This document shows, in pieces, positions 12,668-23,488 of a stretch of DNA of 64,000 nt. The stretch comes from Armillaria gallica (taxonomy: Eukaryota > Basidiomycota > Agaricomycetes > Agaricales > Physalacriaceae), in assembly GCA_037576215.1 (NCBI GenBank), contig JBANDB010000006.1, positions 5,890,001 through 5,954,000 on the forward strand, written 5' to 3'. The first letter of the stretch is position 1; every line of letters begins with the position of its first letter. The notes under the pieces were generated by a model. It worked only from the letters and a program-made list of their open reading frames with translations, did no database searches and was not told the origin of the DNA. Both the position numbers and the translations under genes were made by a program.

Positions 12668-13905
12668 AAGACTTTTTCTTCATCTGGAAAATTTGAATTA
12701 TGAAAATGAATTGCGAACTGATTCTGTAATAACAACGTTGCCTTTACCTGCAGGACCGTCGCAGAGCGCGTTAGTAATTTTGGTATCACAAAAAGTATGA
12801 TGGGTATGTCTTTTGCGTGTTTATCGGATCCGTCACTGGGTGAAGGCGAACGATACATGGGTCTGGAGAACATCAAAATCGAAGCAATAGTAGTCTATAG
12901 ACTCGAAGGCACGTATTGGGCACATCGCACTCGTCATGATAAAGTGTACCTATCCTAAGGGAAAGGTCTAAATGCGGTGAGAAGCCAGATACACAAAACC
13001 AGAATAACGCAGAACTCAAAGATGGTGTAATGTAAGATATAATCATTTGTAGGTGTAAGCTTGTCTCCCTTCAACTGCACCAAATCCAAACCAAATCACA
13101 ACACTGTCTGATGGCGTCGACGTCGCCCAGACATACATAGCCCAGCATAAAGGGTGAACCTTTCAGAATGAGTCTAAAATCACGATAGAGTTCCATCTCT
13201 AGAGAAAGACGCTGCAAAAAGTAGGTCAAGAGGGCCCGGGACTTTGTGCCCACTGCCGCGGAAGGGTGCCACGAATTGAATATCCGAATAGACGCATGCA
13301 AAGGTGAACTGTTAGGTCCCGCCCGAATCGCTGTCCTCTTTATCCGCTTTGCATGGCCGAACGTTTTGTCCAGGGTAGATCAAGGGTGACTTGAGTTTTT
13401 TTTGAGACGTCTCACCAGATCACTTTCAATTCTTAGCCTCAAATACGCGAATTGTACGTAGAAGAGCGTCTTCGACATCGGTAATATGCTCACTTTAGGA
13501 TGTACAGAAAGCCTCAACTTTTTCTACAGTGACCTCTCTTAGACATCCCTGCTGCTGCGACCAGAAACGTTGCTGGAGAGGTACAGCCCTACGGTCGCCG
13601 TGCCCAAGTTAAGTAAGACAAATCGCGCAAAGATTTGTTTTCTTTGCTGACCATCGTTTCAAAGGGGAAATGAGATCAAATAGGCAGACTGGAGACTTCT
13701 GAGTCCTGATCATTGGCTATTGTAGTGCTACATCTTGTATACTTGCGTCCGGCGTGCCCAAGTGGTACCGTGCCGTGTAATGATGATGATGATGATGATG
13801 ATTATGGATACAAAGAGATTCGTACTGCTTGCAAAATAGTACTATCGGCTATTGCCGCCGGCCTAGAAAGGCACGATCTATTTCAATTACCCCTTGAATC
13901 GATCT
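12668..13905. other. Intergenic region with one trinucleotide repeat
   Basis: Separates the amylase from the ChaC-like gene. A minus-strand open frame at 13071-13301 has no recognisable family and is probably chance. Apart from the GAT repeat listed separately I see nothing functional. Confidence 0.4.
13779..13803. repeat. Trinucleotide microsatellite (TGA)n
   Basis: About eight tandem TGA/GAT units, located about 100 bases upstream of the ChaC-like start codon. Confidence 0.85.
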
Positions 13906-15185
13906 ATGGCTTCGACAACGACCACCACAGGGAGCATCGAACGTCCTCCATTCATCATTTTTGGATATGGATCTCTTATCTTCAAAGTATCTTTATCCCT
14001 ATCGCTTCAGCTGTCTGCTAATAAGCATACTAGCCTCCTCCGCATACTATTGCAAAAGGCAGGCACTGATCGTACGGTTGAATTGCACCTGCTAACGTTC
14101 AAAAGTACCTGGTTTCTTGAAAGGATATGTTCGCAGATTCGCCCAGAAATCGCATGATCATAGAGGAACACCAGAGGTGATATATTCTCTGATCTGTGCG
14201 AATGCCAAACAGTATTTACGAAGGCATCGTAGAATCCCGGACGCGTTGTTACCCTCGTGCACATAGAGGATTGGGACAAATTTTCTAGTTCCGTTGGTTT
14301 CCATTCCCATTCGACACGTGCATAGCATATTTCTCATATCCTTTCTGTGGTTTAGGATCCATTTCCTCATGAGGATACCGTTTGGGGTAAGGTTCTTGGA
14401 AGGCTATACTGTTACTCACGTTTGCTTATTGTGAAAATCAGGAATTGCATACACGATTGACCCAGCTTATGAGTCTGAGGTCCGAGACTACCTAGGTGCG
14501 ACTCCAGTGGTTGAAGCCTTTCTTGTACTTACTAGTGAACTCAGACTACCGAGAAAAGGTCCCGACACTGCTTCCTCGTAGTCAAGGATTAACCTTTTGG
14601 TCTAGGATGGATATACTATGGAAACCATCGATATTCACGGTCTTGATTCTGCCGATGGTAAAACCGACAAGGTGATAATACATGGCGTGAGTACATTTCT
14701 CATAGCATTGCATCACCGTCGCTCATTCGTGATACCACAAAAATAGGCGTATGTAAGTTGTCGAGTCTTCGCCTTCTGACGCCACAGTGAGCAATATTCT
14801 GATGATAGTGCTATGTCGGCCGAAATGATAATCCGTCGTTTAGTAAGCGTCATCTGTTATCATAATCCTTGAACCCTTTCCTCACAAAAATAATCCAGTT
14901 GGTGCCGAACCCCTGCCCATCCTTGCTGAAACGATCTGGAGATCCGTCGGTCCCTCCGGGCCTAACAAGGTAGACAATTAAGTATCCTAAGCCGTTGGAA
15001 ATGACATATCTGGGCTCAGGACTACCTCTACAAGTTGGTCTCCGCTGTACGGCAACTCTCACCAGATTCGCATGATTCACATCTCTTTGCTCTGGAGGTA
15101 TCTTTTGCATTTTACCCACATGTATTCATTCTGAAAAATGTCTTGACAGAAAATTGTTCGCTCTTTGGATGCGCGTGATAAGTAG
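13906..15185 (+). CDS. ChaC-family gamma-glutamylcyclotransferase
   Basis: Thirteen exons sum to 642 nt, giving 213 residues. The N-terminus has the family's nucleotide-like binding loop FGYGSLIFK (residues 19-27). Other matching segments are PGFLKGYVRRF, FPHEDTVWGIAYTI, the DYREKDGY motif carrying the likely catalytic Glu111, and the C-terminal VGPSGPNKDYL. Members of this family cleave glutathione to 5-oxoproline and Cys-Gly in the cytosol. Exons: 13906-13986, 14034-14058, 14106-14176, 14233-14292, 14356-14386, 14442-14495, 14545-14558, 14606-14686, 14747-14752, 14809-14842, 14899-14969, 15020-15097, 15150-15185. Intron 2 (14059-14105) starts with GC, and exon 9 is only 6 nt. Reading the same segments without splicing gives stops, so the intron-rich structure is needed. 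All known functional motifs are present. Confidence 0.87.
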
Positions 15186-15721
15186 AGTCGCCAAGTACAA
15201 GGCACCTTCGGAAATTTGTTGGAAATGTGGGTTACATTCTATACCAAGAACCAGGCGTCAGCATTGAAGTGAGCTACCTCATATTACATCTGTGCCCTTT
15301 CGTTACTCTCGTTGGCTAGTTTGAACGCGTCTGCCTCGAATTCTAAATGCAGCTCTATCTACAGACTTAATAGTCAATGATCTGCGGTTGAATCTAAGTG
15401 TATGCACGGCCATGTGGGCTGCCGATGAAAAATGCAATTCAACGAATACACAAAGAGCTCTGCCACCATCAATCTTCGAACAATGGGCGGCGAGTCACTA
15501 GCCTTATACAGACAAGGGTTGTTTGTTCTTGTGGGCTTATATAGGCTCCAAGGTGGTGACGATGCCCTTCATTTTCTTCTGTCCTCGAAATAATAGGCTC
15601 AAATCTGAGTCTCAAACTGTCCCTATTAAAACCAGTCTGATTGTCAGCGAGGTCACGCCAGAACTAGGTAAGATTTCCTGCTCTCATTTTCTACGGAGGC
15701 TAAAATTTGACCGCCTAGACG
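15186..15721. other. Intergenic region, no gene seen
   Basis: Between the ChaC-like stop and the F-box start. No repeat, RNA gene or exon was recognised. Confidence 0.4.
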
Positions 15722-17386
15722 ATGGAGCAGGAGATGAGTCCACCTCGCCATGAATGCTTGATCGATCGCCTTTGCGACCATGTTCTTCTGTGTATTTTCG
15801 AACACTTCATCAGTCCGCCCGCGTTCCACGATGCTATATCGCCAATGACGCTCTCCTGGATCAACCATCGATGGCGTTCCCTCGTCGTATCCTCGCCTTT
15901 ACTTTGGACACAAATAGACGTCGACGAACATTCATTCAGCTCATCTCGCCATGCCACATCTTGCGCGAGAGCCTTCCCAGTAGTGGCCTTATACCTCGAG
16001 CGCTCACAGTCCTGCGCCATCGACGTCATGATTAATCTCGATGTACTAGGAGATTTCTTCGCTCCGCTGGAGGGCGACGAGCATCTTCCTTTCACGTTTG
16101 ATCATGTTGATCTACTCGGATTGGCTCTCGTTGAAAACGTGCGGCGAATCAGGACTCTTCAAATTATATGTCCGAGCTGGATGGTCCAGCAGTACATTTT
16201 GCAGCATTTTAGGAGCGTTCCGATGCCGATGCTCCAAGGATTCAACCTGGAATATCGGTTTCACATCTTGCAATCGCTCGTGGAGACTTACCATCGCAAG
16301 ACTACTTTGTTCCCCTGTGATACCCTGTCTTTATTTTCTCTGGGTGGCATGGACATTCCGGACAACAGGGATACCTTGCGGTGTTCCGGGTCTTCGCTAT
16401 ATCCTAATATACGTGACGTCGAACTTCAAGGCGCTCATTATAAATGGGGTCGATTCTGCGCGACCAACCTCTCCTCCTTGTCGATCGGTTACATTCCTTG
16501 GGACCACAGACCGACTCATAAAGAGCTGCGGGATATCCTCTCAGGAAGCCTAATGTTGTGCTCCCTATCGATTTCAGGTGCCTTGCCTTGCACTGGAGCG
16601 CGGGTGGAGCTGAGCCTCCCTCAACTGAGCTCACTCAACCTTGGTTTCACCAGCCCATTAGAAGTCTCTGTTTTTGTGACCGGCATCGACGTTCCTTCAT
16701 TGAAGAAACTGGAGTTGCATTATACCACACCGACTCTTCCGAGAGAGGCGCTTCCCATCGACAGTGAAGCCGTCTTGTATGCGAAGACGGCAGATGCGTT
16801 TGATCATCTGATAGAGTATTTGCCTTTGCAACAGCTCCTTTGCCTCTCCATCCGAAGCGTCAGGTTTTCTAGGGAGGAGTCGATTGTTGTGACCACTTCG
16901 CAGGTCGACAAAGGGTTAGTTAAGGACTACGAACTCCCCGCCGTCTTACGCTTCATTCAGAGGCTGAAGGTCCTCACTTCCCTCCATCTCGTCAACCCAG
17001 ACCCAGACCTCCTCTTATCGCTGGTCTTCCCTCAATTGTCCTCATCTCCGAAAGGAGCAGAGGATACTGGGTACAATCCTCTCGTCATTCCTCGACTTAG
17101 GCGACTATCCATAACGACAAAAGAGGAGAACGGTCATCAGAGCGTCATTCGTTGCCTGCAGCGCCGCCGTGACCTATATACTGAGTCGGACTCGGGGTCT
17201 GATAGGTATATCGGGCGGCTATTGGAATCTCAGACTTTGGTCTTTCCGGTCTCTGCGAAGAAGGATGTGCTGGCTGTAGAACGAACATCGTTTGCCTTGG
17301 CTAAAGATGACTGTTGCAATATAGAGTTCAAGGAGTTTGCTCACAGGAAACTGACGGCATTCATGGAGCTAACGCTGCAGCAGTGA
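15722..17386 (+). CDS. F-box protein
   Basis: Single exon, 554 residues. The N-terminal 60 residues fit a fungal F-box: LIDRLCDHVLLCIFEHF, then LSWINHRWRSLVVSSPLLWTQID. The rest is a leucine-rich, irregularly repeated region (segments such as PQLSSLNLGF, PSLKKLELHY, LRRLSITTK), as in the large Agaricomycete F-box/LRR-like families. F-box proteins usually dock to Skp1 in SCF ubiquitin ligases and select substrates through the C-terminal part; the substrate here is unknown. It is not closely similar to the three clustered F-box paralogues at 48-57 kb, which share a different N-terminal exon layout. The ATG at 15722 is the first in frame. Confidence 0.82.
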   Translation: MEQEMSPPRHECLIDRLCDHVLLCIFEHFISPPAFHDAISPMTLSWINHRWRSLVVSSPLLWTQIDVDEHSFSSSRHATSCARAFPVVALYLERSQSCAIDVMINLDVLGDFFAPLEGDEHLPFTFDHVDLLGLALVENVRRIRTLQIICPSWMVQQYILQHFRSVPMPMLQGFNLEYRFHILQSLVETYHRKTTLFPCDTLSLFSLGGMDIPDNRDTLRCSGSSLYPNIRDVELQGAHYKWGRFCATNLSSLSIGYIPWDHRPTHKELRDILSGSLMLCSLSISGALPCTGARVELSLPQLSSLNLGFTSPLEVSVFVTGIDVPSLKKLELHYTTPTLPREALPIDSEAVLYAKTADAFDHLIEYLPLQQLLCLSIRSVRFSREESIVVTTSQVDKGLVKDYELPAVLRFIQRLKVLTSLHLVNPDPDLLLSLVFPQLSSSPKGAEDTGYNPLVIPRLRRLSITTKEENGHQSVIRCLQRRRDLYTESDSGSDRYIGRLLESQTLVFPVSAKKDVLAVERTSFALAKDDCCNIEFKEFAHRKLTAFMELTLQQ

Positions 17387-17842
17387 AGGGACTATACATA
17401 TATTCCGAGCCATTGTCATGTTGTTATCAATAATCAGATGCGGATCTGGATCATCCCAAAAATAGCAGAAGGACCCGGTGTATATCTTAGAAGAATAATT
17501 GCAGAATGATAGACGTGCCCGCTCTGAGGTCTGAGGCTCGTGTCGGAATGGGTGATTTCACGATTCGTGACAGTTCAGAGAAGCGCCGTTTTGTCCACAC
17601 TTCATGTCAGCCTTGGCGTGTGACGTGTGTAGGATGTTGTTGCTCGCTCCATTACATGATCACGACGTCCACGCCCGACAGTGTTTGAGTACTAAGCACT
17701 ACGCCTCAGGTGGCGGGGAAAGTACGGCAGAAGCATCAAAGCGTGACTTGTTTGATAGGCGCCTGAGACACGTGCTGTTCAGGTTTGTGGCACTATAAAG
17801 CTTGCATTCATTCGTACTTGTTCATTACAGCCATCACTATTG
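17387..17842. other. Intergenic region upstream of small membrane-protein gene
   Basis: Holds a TATA-like box at 17794-17800 (annotated separately). No other feature was recognised. Confidence 0.4.
17794..17800 (+). promoter_or_regulatory. TATA-like box of small membrane-protein gene
   Basis: TATAAAG lies 43-49 bases before the ATG at 17843, a plausible core promoter distance. Confidence 0.45.
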
Positions 17843-18430
17843 ATGGACGCCTTCATTGTCAACTTGCAGAAAAACGAAGTCTCCCCCGACTGGAATGGTG
17901 TCCTGGAGATTGCCAAGAGCGCTCTAATTCTGAATGACCAGCTAGGTGAGAAGTTCTTTACATCTTTACCGAATAGCGCTAATATCAGATAATAGCGGCG
18001 GGCCACCCCAAAATCTACGTTGCCTCTTGTGTATTCCTGCTCTGGCAACCAGCGGTCCTTACGTGGCCGTTCAAAATATGTTCCATCTTGATCAGCATTC
18101 CGTTGGCCATTCTACGCATTCCGTTGGCCATTGCACGTTGGTTCGTAAGAAGCTTGGGTTTCGGTAACAATACGGGCATAGAACGCAGTGAGTTGATTGA
18201 GCTCTGGTTGTATCTATAAACCTGAGCACCTTTCAATAGATTCCTTCGCCTCTCGTTATCAGAGTGCTAATTACGGTGGGCATATTCCCCGTGATTCACT
18301 CTTCTCAGGCATGCAGTCATTTGGCGCGTACAATGAAGAGCCCAAAGGGCAGAATGATGGGATCCCTGCGTACGCGAAGCTGTTGCGGATAGGTGTTTTG
18401 GTTCTACTCATTCGCTATCTCGCGTTCTAG
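17843..18430 (+). CDS. Small membrane protein of unknown function
   Basis: Three exons (17843-17945, 17996-18187, 18240-18430) with GT-AG introns give 161 residues; the exon sum of 486 nt is divisible by three. I do not recognise a family. The soluble N-terminus (MDAFIVNLQKNEVSPDWNG) is followed by a long hydrophobic stretch at roughly residues 40-85 (IYVASCVFLLW, then ICSILISIPLAILRIPLAIA). A polar middle (residues about 95-140) follows. The C-terminus is a second hydrophobic tail, AKLLRIGVLVLLIRYLAF, ending at the stop. This looks like a two-segment or tail-anchored membrane protein. DNA at 18102-18141 contains a near-perfect 20-bp tandem duplication that repeats IPLAI inside the first hydrophobic region. 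Frame continuity across two introns is the main argument that the gene is real. Confidence 0.68.
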
Positions 18431-19217
18431 TGTATCATTTATTGCACTCAATGTTTATATCATTACAGTGGTCTTCGACGTACTTAAACACTAGAATTTG
18501 CTCAACGGTGGCTAGTCAACTATAGAACAGCTGTACGCACTATTCGATATCCACAAGTGACAGAATACCTTGCGTCGCTCGATTCACGCTGAGTCGGCGC
18601 TACGAAAGTCCAAAACTAACCCTGCGATATTAAGTGAGATTTACTGCATCATAGAGATATCGAAATCAGGATGGGACGCACTACAGTCTCGGGCAGCGCT
18701 TGGGCAAGTGAACACCGAGGATGAGGCACAGGACCGACACAGGATTATTTTTTCATGGCTTGGTCCGATCAGCACAAAGTGCGTGCCAACTACGGGACGC
18801 ACATGGCACACGCTGTTCCTTATTGGGCAATACTGTTACCATCGTTGTCTTCCTCCATCATCCCAGCCCTAGTCCTCCTCTGGCAAGACTCGAGCAGCGC
18901 TTGCTGAGCGCTGAGAAAGCTGAGGCACAGGATTGTTTTTTCATGGCTGGTCCAAAGCACGTGCTAACCACAGATGGCACGGCGCATGCGCCGTCGTCCA
19001 CCGAGCGTCTCTCATCATGTCACCTCGTCCTCCTCTGTCATCGAACTGCGACGTCATCGCATCATCATACGCGCAGAATGCAACAGCGCACAGACCGCTC
19101 CTCCACGCCCTTCCAGGGTATAAAAGGCGCGCACATTCATGATACCGCCCCCAACCTTTCTTTCTTCCCTTCCCCCACCATCTCTGCTTTCTCTCCCTTG
19201 CCATCGTTGCGTCCTAG
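18431..19217. other. Intergenic region with an imperfect direct repeat
   Basis: Two related blocks lie at about 18722-18806 and 18923-18985: both start 'gaggcacagga', continue with a T-run and 'tcatggct', and end near 'atggcac'. The region ends in a CT-rich leader and TATA box for the next unit. No gene was recognised. Confidence 0.45.
19119..19126 (+). promoter_or_regulatory. TATA box followed by CT-rich leader
   Basis: TATAAAAG, about 90 bases before the ATG at 19218, with a pyrimidine-rich stretch (about 19155-19200) between them. This is a typical strong fungal core promoter even though the gene behind it looks degenerate. Confidence 0.55.
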
Positions 19218-20146
19218 ATGCCCGCTAACTACCAACAGTGCGCTATTATGCTCACCGTTCTCTTCATCCGTGCTTATATAATTCTCGTTCCCAGTTTACA
19301 TGCCGATCTCAACAAGACCCTTGGCCGCACACAGTTGGTACGTTCCCTGTTACCTTTTATTATTCATCTCACCCGCGATTCAGGCCAAAGATGTCCCGGC
19401 TCCCATCGTTACCGGCATTATCTCTTTCAAGGCCCCGCCTCTCCCAAAGGAAGTTGCCGAAGACCTACTCTACGAGAACAAGAATAGACTTGTCCGAACC
19501 GTTATCAACGCATCAAGAGCGATCTAGCCCTGGCTTCCGCCTTGTAAAACGCCTTTACAGAAGCGTTCTCTAAGGCTGAATCCACTCGTACAAAACCGTT
19601 CTCTACCGCCCCCGCATGCCGACACTTTGGTCCATTATTGTCAACGATATCACAGATGGTCAGGCTAAGGGCGAGGATGTATGAAATGTGAAGGTAGTGC
19701 GGGATCATGCTCGTCTGCTATCGCATGTTTTGGTACGTGCATTCGAATTTTTATCGTATTGCCTTTTGGCAAAGGATAGGCACGCGATCTCCGAGAACGC
19801 GACGACAAAGGCAGTAACCATTCGCAGTCTCTTTACTGATTGCTTTGCAACATACACCCAAGCATGGCATCACTGAAATGCCAGACAACGATTGCAGTGC
19901 CTGTAAACGTTTTCTCTGTTTTGTCCAAATTAAAAAACCGCTCACAGTTGGGCTGAAATCGATGGATTTGAGCTTGGATGTAGCCCCAGCGACACGATCA
20001 TGTACGGCAAGGACGAACTAAAGATGCTCATCGAAGAAGCGCTCAAAAACACCGAATGTAGAGGCCGAGACCTCGCCATCCTGAGCTGTCTCTTCATGGT
20101 TCTATCCTTCATCGTTGGCCTGCAGCAATCTAGTTTTGCGCTGTGA
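19218..20146 (+). pseudogene. Degenerate gene of unknown family
   Basis: From ATG 19218 an exon encodes a hydrophobic segment (AIMLTVLFIRAYIILVPSL). A GT-AG intron follows at about 19339, then an exon ending KNRLVRTVINA at about 19513. A one-base shift then continues the apparent coding sense (KSDLALASAL, an in-frame stop where CAA would be expected, then NAFTEAFSKAESTRTK). Further pieces follow, including MPTLWSIIVNDITDGQAKGE, which hits a stop, and a stretch at 19950-20146 (FELGCSPSDTIMYGKDELKM, later RDLAILSCLFMVLSFIVGL). The pieces need at least one frameshift and two stop repairs to join, so I call the region a pseudogene. It may instead be a short real gene ending at 19527 plus unrelated debris. 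The family is not recognised. Confidence 0.4.
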
Positions 20147-20559
20147 GACAAGAAGCCAAAAGAGAAGAAAGGTCAGGTGCGTTGCCTGTTTACTCAACTC
20201 TCCTGCTTATCTCGCACCAATAGCACCCAATCGTTCGGAATGTCAAGATCAATCTCATAGGTCCTCTTGCTTTCAGTAGCCGACTCGATATCAATCACCT
20301 GAAGGTTGCGTCCGACGAAACGTGCATGCCGAAGCACCTTTGCCTTATTCAGGATCCCTGAATTTCTACCGAATGTTCGGTCATTCGGCCCAAGATCTAG
20401 CAAATCTGTTCAGTCCTCATTTCTCCTTAGTCGTGTTCAGAGGATATCGACAAGATTGGAAAGGCTGGCGGCGGCATTTCCCTCTCCTGTAAGTTCGTAC
20501 TTTTTGAAGCTGGTCTCCACACTCATCAATCGCTTAGCCCCCACATCGTTTTGACGCTT
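20147..20559. other. Gene-remnant region, unresolved
   Basis: Contains an open plus-strand stretch after an AG acceptor near 20222 (HPIVRNVKINLIGPLAFSS) and an overlapping minus-strand open frame at 20194-20403. Neither resembles a known family. It probably belongs to the decaying sequence on either side. Confidence 0.3.
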
Positions 20560-21355
20560 GTCGGTTTTGAGTTGTTATTCGCATGGATGAGTATAATGAC
20601 CATCTGCTCCGTGGTTACCTATCAACTGCACGATTGATGAATACTTTGTCGAGGACCTCGAAGTGCCTAAAGGTCATGTCCGGCTTCTCCTTGGGTCCGA
20701 GGAATTCGCTTCGCTTGCTGGCTTAGTGCCCTTCGCGGAACCGCATCACACTTATGCTTTACCGTCTCGTTCCCAACAATAAAGTTGAATACAGCAACAA
20801 TTTCCTCATTTACTATGCCGGCCTTGGCCCTTGCTACTCGTGTTATGAAGACGATAACGACTCGGACGATGATCACATTGAAAGCACTGTGCCCGATCGA
20901 TAATCACGATATTTACCTCTGATACGAATATCAGGACAGGAAGCTTAACGCCGTTTTGATGCTTCAGATATCTCGAGTCAAGGGCTATCATATCATTTTC
21001 ATTATTGACTGCTCTCATTCTGGTGGCGCTAGTTAGGTTTGTCTGAGGAGGGAGAGTACATCAGAGGAGACACACCGAAGTTGGGACTCGACCCTCGCCG
21101 GACACATTGAAGGATTATCCAGGTTGTCCTAGGGCTCGCAATATGCGGACTGTCCTGGTGCTGCCGATGTCTGATTCGTCCTTGAGGCTATGATTTCATT
21201 TTATAGATTCCCCACCGAATGAGCAATGGAACACTCTTGACTTTGCATTAAAACATCTGCTATGTACGGATTTTGATCGCCTTGACGAACGGCTTCCTCT
21301 ATTCCGCAATACAAGATCCCCAGTAGGCATTGCAGTAACCCAAAAATATATATGA
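20560..21355 (+). pseudogene. Caspase-domain (peptidase C14) pseudogene
   Basis: Recognisable caspase/metacaspase segments occur in order but in changing frames. They are a DEYNDHLLRG start, VPKGHVRLLLGSEEFASLAG (near 20665-20725), FLIYYAGLGPCYSC (about 20795-20835), SRVKGYHIIFIIDCSHSGG (about 20965-21025), EGEYIRGDTPKLGLDPRRT (about 21050-21105) and a tail around 21205-21355. At least two frameshifts and several stops interrupt them. Both catalytic positions are changed: the His of the expected YYAGHG is Leu, and the Cys before HSG is Ser. Such proteins are expanded in Agaricomycetes. This copy cannot make an active protease. It ends about 60 bp from the convergent MAM3/CNNM gene. Confidence 0.72.
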
Positions 21356-21416
21356 GAAATATGAAAAATATGAAAACAATAACAAAGCTCGACGTTGGGC
21401 GCTACCACTTCAGGTA

Positions 21417-23488
21417 TTATTCCCCTCTCGGAGATTCACTAATTGCTCCCCCAGTTCCATAGTCCACGTCTATCACAACACTCCGATCACGTCCAAGTAG
21501 AGGTGTTCGATCGGTAGGTGTACCAACTGCTGAGACCCTACCCCGTTCACGCTCGACAATCCTATGACAACAGTGATTAGAATGGCCATCAGAATGCAAA
21601 TACGAAAGTATTACCCCCTCATGATAGCAGCAGTCGTCATACGCTTTGCCTTTCTTTTGTGCACATTATCATCGTAGCGATCCGTCTCGTCGACAATTTC
21701 CTCAGATATTATTTCTTCGATTATATCTGGATATAATTCGTTTATTTGGAATCGTTTTTATGAGGTACAGAGGGTACATACCCTCGAGAGTGATCACTCC
21801 GATGGCTCCGCCCGCGATACCAGGGGTACGGGATATGAGGATTAGATGCGCACGACCAGTTTGACTGCGAAGAGCGGATTAGTACTCCTGTTGTGTCACG
21901 TCCAAGACACATACAAATAGTCCAATGCTTGGAAACAGTTGATCGAAGGATGCGCCTCAGGAAGGATAGACAGAGGGAAGCTTGACACAGGAAGCTCTTT
22001 GGAGGGGTCATATGTAAGAAGCTAGAAGGAAGTCAGGATATAGCATCAATTCTATCATACCGGCGAGAGAACTCACCTTCTTGACCAACAATAGCCCTGA
22101 GAAAGCTAATGGATTCCCAGGTTCATGTATCGGAAATCGCGAGTATCCGCTCGTTAATCTGGGATAATGATCGGTGGTTGAAATAGAAGGCTCGAAATGG
22201 ACGCACATTGTATCTATCATTTTGTGGTCAAGTATGGTGTCCCTGCTCAATGTGACGACATCCTATATTATCACCATAAGTGCACATACAGGCCCTCAAG
22301 TGGGAACGACAGTACACACCTCCATACGCGTCATAATAGTCTCGACATTCTTCGAATTTAGCTCCAGGACACCATTGAGAATCGATATCTCATCCTCCCT
22401 CAGAGGTTCCTCCCCCGTGCGATGGAACTGTAAGAACGATTTGAGCTCGGCTTTTTTGTAGGTGTGAGTCTCGTTCGCGCCAAGGACGAGGTCAAGTAGC
22501 TTGGCTATGGGCCAGGCGACGGGGGCTACGAGGGGGTATGAGCTGATGGGCGTTCCAAGTGGCGCGCCATCACTCACCGAAGACATACATCAGCACCAGG
22601 ACAAACGGAGTGCATGCTGCCCCAATTGCAAGGCCATAGCGGACGCTCAGTGATTGAGGAATTATTCTGTGGCGTGTATAAATGAAAAGAATACATGTTG
22701 ATTGTAGGAATGATGGCGTACTCTCTAAAATTAGACGCAGCGTGTATGTTAGAGGAAGAGCCCTGGTCGAGGTATGATAAGTCGCGTACCCAAAGATCAC
22801 TTCAACGAAGCGTCAGATAGTGTCACAGGACAAGAGATGATGACGTACCAATGGCCGTCGTGGAAAGCGCTACCGCGGCTACGCCTCCGCCGATCTACCG
22901 TCATTAGCCAAGCCAAGGGACGCGAAACTGTGGGTATCACGTACAACACTGTCGAGGAAAATCGGCAAACTTTCGTTGACTATCTGTGGGCGCGATGGCT
23001 TTCAGTCCAAATTACGCGGAGTGTGGGTGGGGCGGACGTACGACGTTCCCTAGAAGGAGTACCTGCGCAATGTCAGATATAAACAATAGTGAGAGGTGCC
23101 AAACGCACCACTAGCACCCAATGTCTTCCTTTCCGCATGAGCGACAACACTTTCTTGGCATTTCGTTTCTCTATAGGATTCTCTGAAGATGTCGCCAGCA
23201 CGCGCAGGTGCAGCTCGTCGAGACCCATTAGACCCAGAGTCAAGCTAGACCGTGGCATCAGGAGGAGAGAAGGACTAGGAGGTTAGAGTGAACTCACCCA
23301 GCAAATACGCCCCCCAAAAGTACGAGTATTGAACTTGTGATGATCTTCCACCAGAATTCTGGCGAACCAGGTTCGACACCGTGTGTATGTTTCCCGAGTT
23401 TCTGTATAGTAGTAGACCCCTGGCTGAAGTATGGCAGAGCATGGACAAGTCGATTAAACAACAGAAGAAGAATGGGACGAGATTTCAT
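21417..23488 (-). CDS. MAM3/CNNM-family membrane protein (DUF21 plus CBS pair)
   Basis: Fourteen exons on the minus strand sum to 1323 nt, 440 residues. From the ATG at 23488 there is a signal-like N-terminus and a DUF21 transmembrane domain (GVFAGLTLGLMGLDELHL, VLLLGNVIVNESLPIFLDS, AAVALSTTAIVIFG, PQSLSVRYGLAIGAA). Next come the family's LDLVLG and helical THTYKKAELKSFLQFH link, then a CBS-type region (ISILNGVLELNSKNVETIMT, DVVTL, GYSRFPIHEPGNPLAF, AIGVITLEDIIEEIISEEIV) and a polar C-terminus. Fungal relatives such as yeast Mam3 sit in the vacuolar membrane and affect metal (Mg, Mn) homeostasis. Exon junctions all keep frame. One oddity: the predicted splice between 22790 and 22666 yields FG-IIPQ, lacking the Glu normally found in FGEIIPQ. 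Exon ends: 23298-23488, 23109-23244, 23042-23062, 22945-22983, 22849-22894, 22790-22799, 22578-22666, 22320-22525, 22207-22262, 22077-22158, 21915-22021, 21782-21864, 21615-21726, 21417-21561. Confidence 0.88.
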
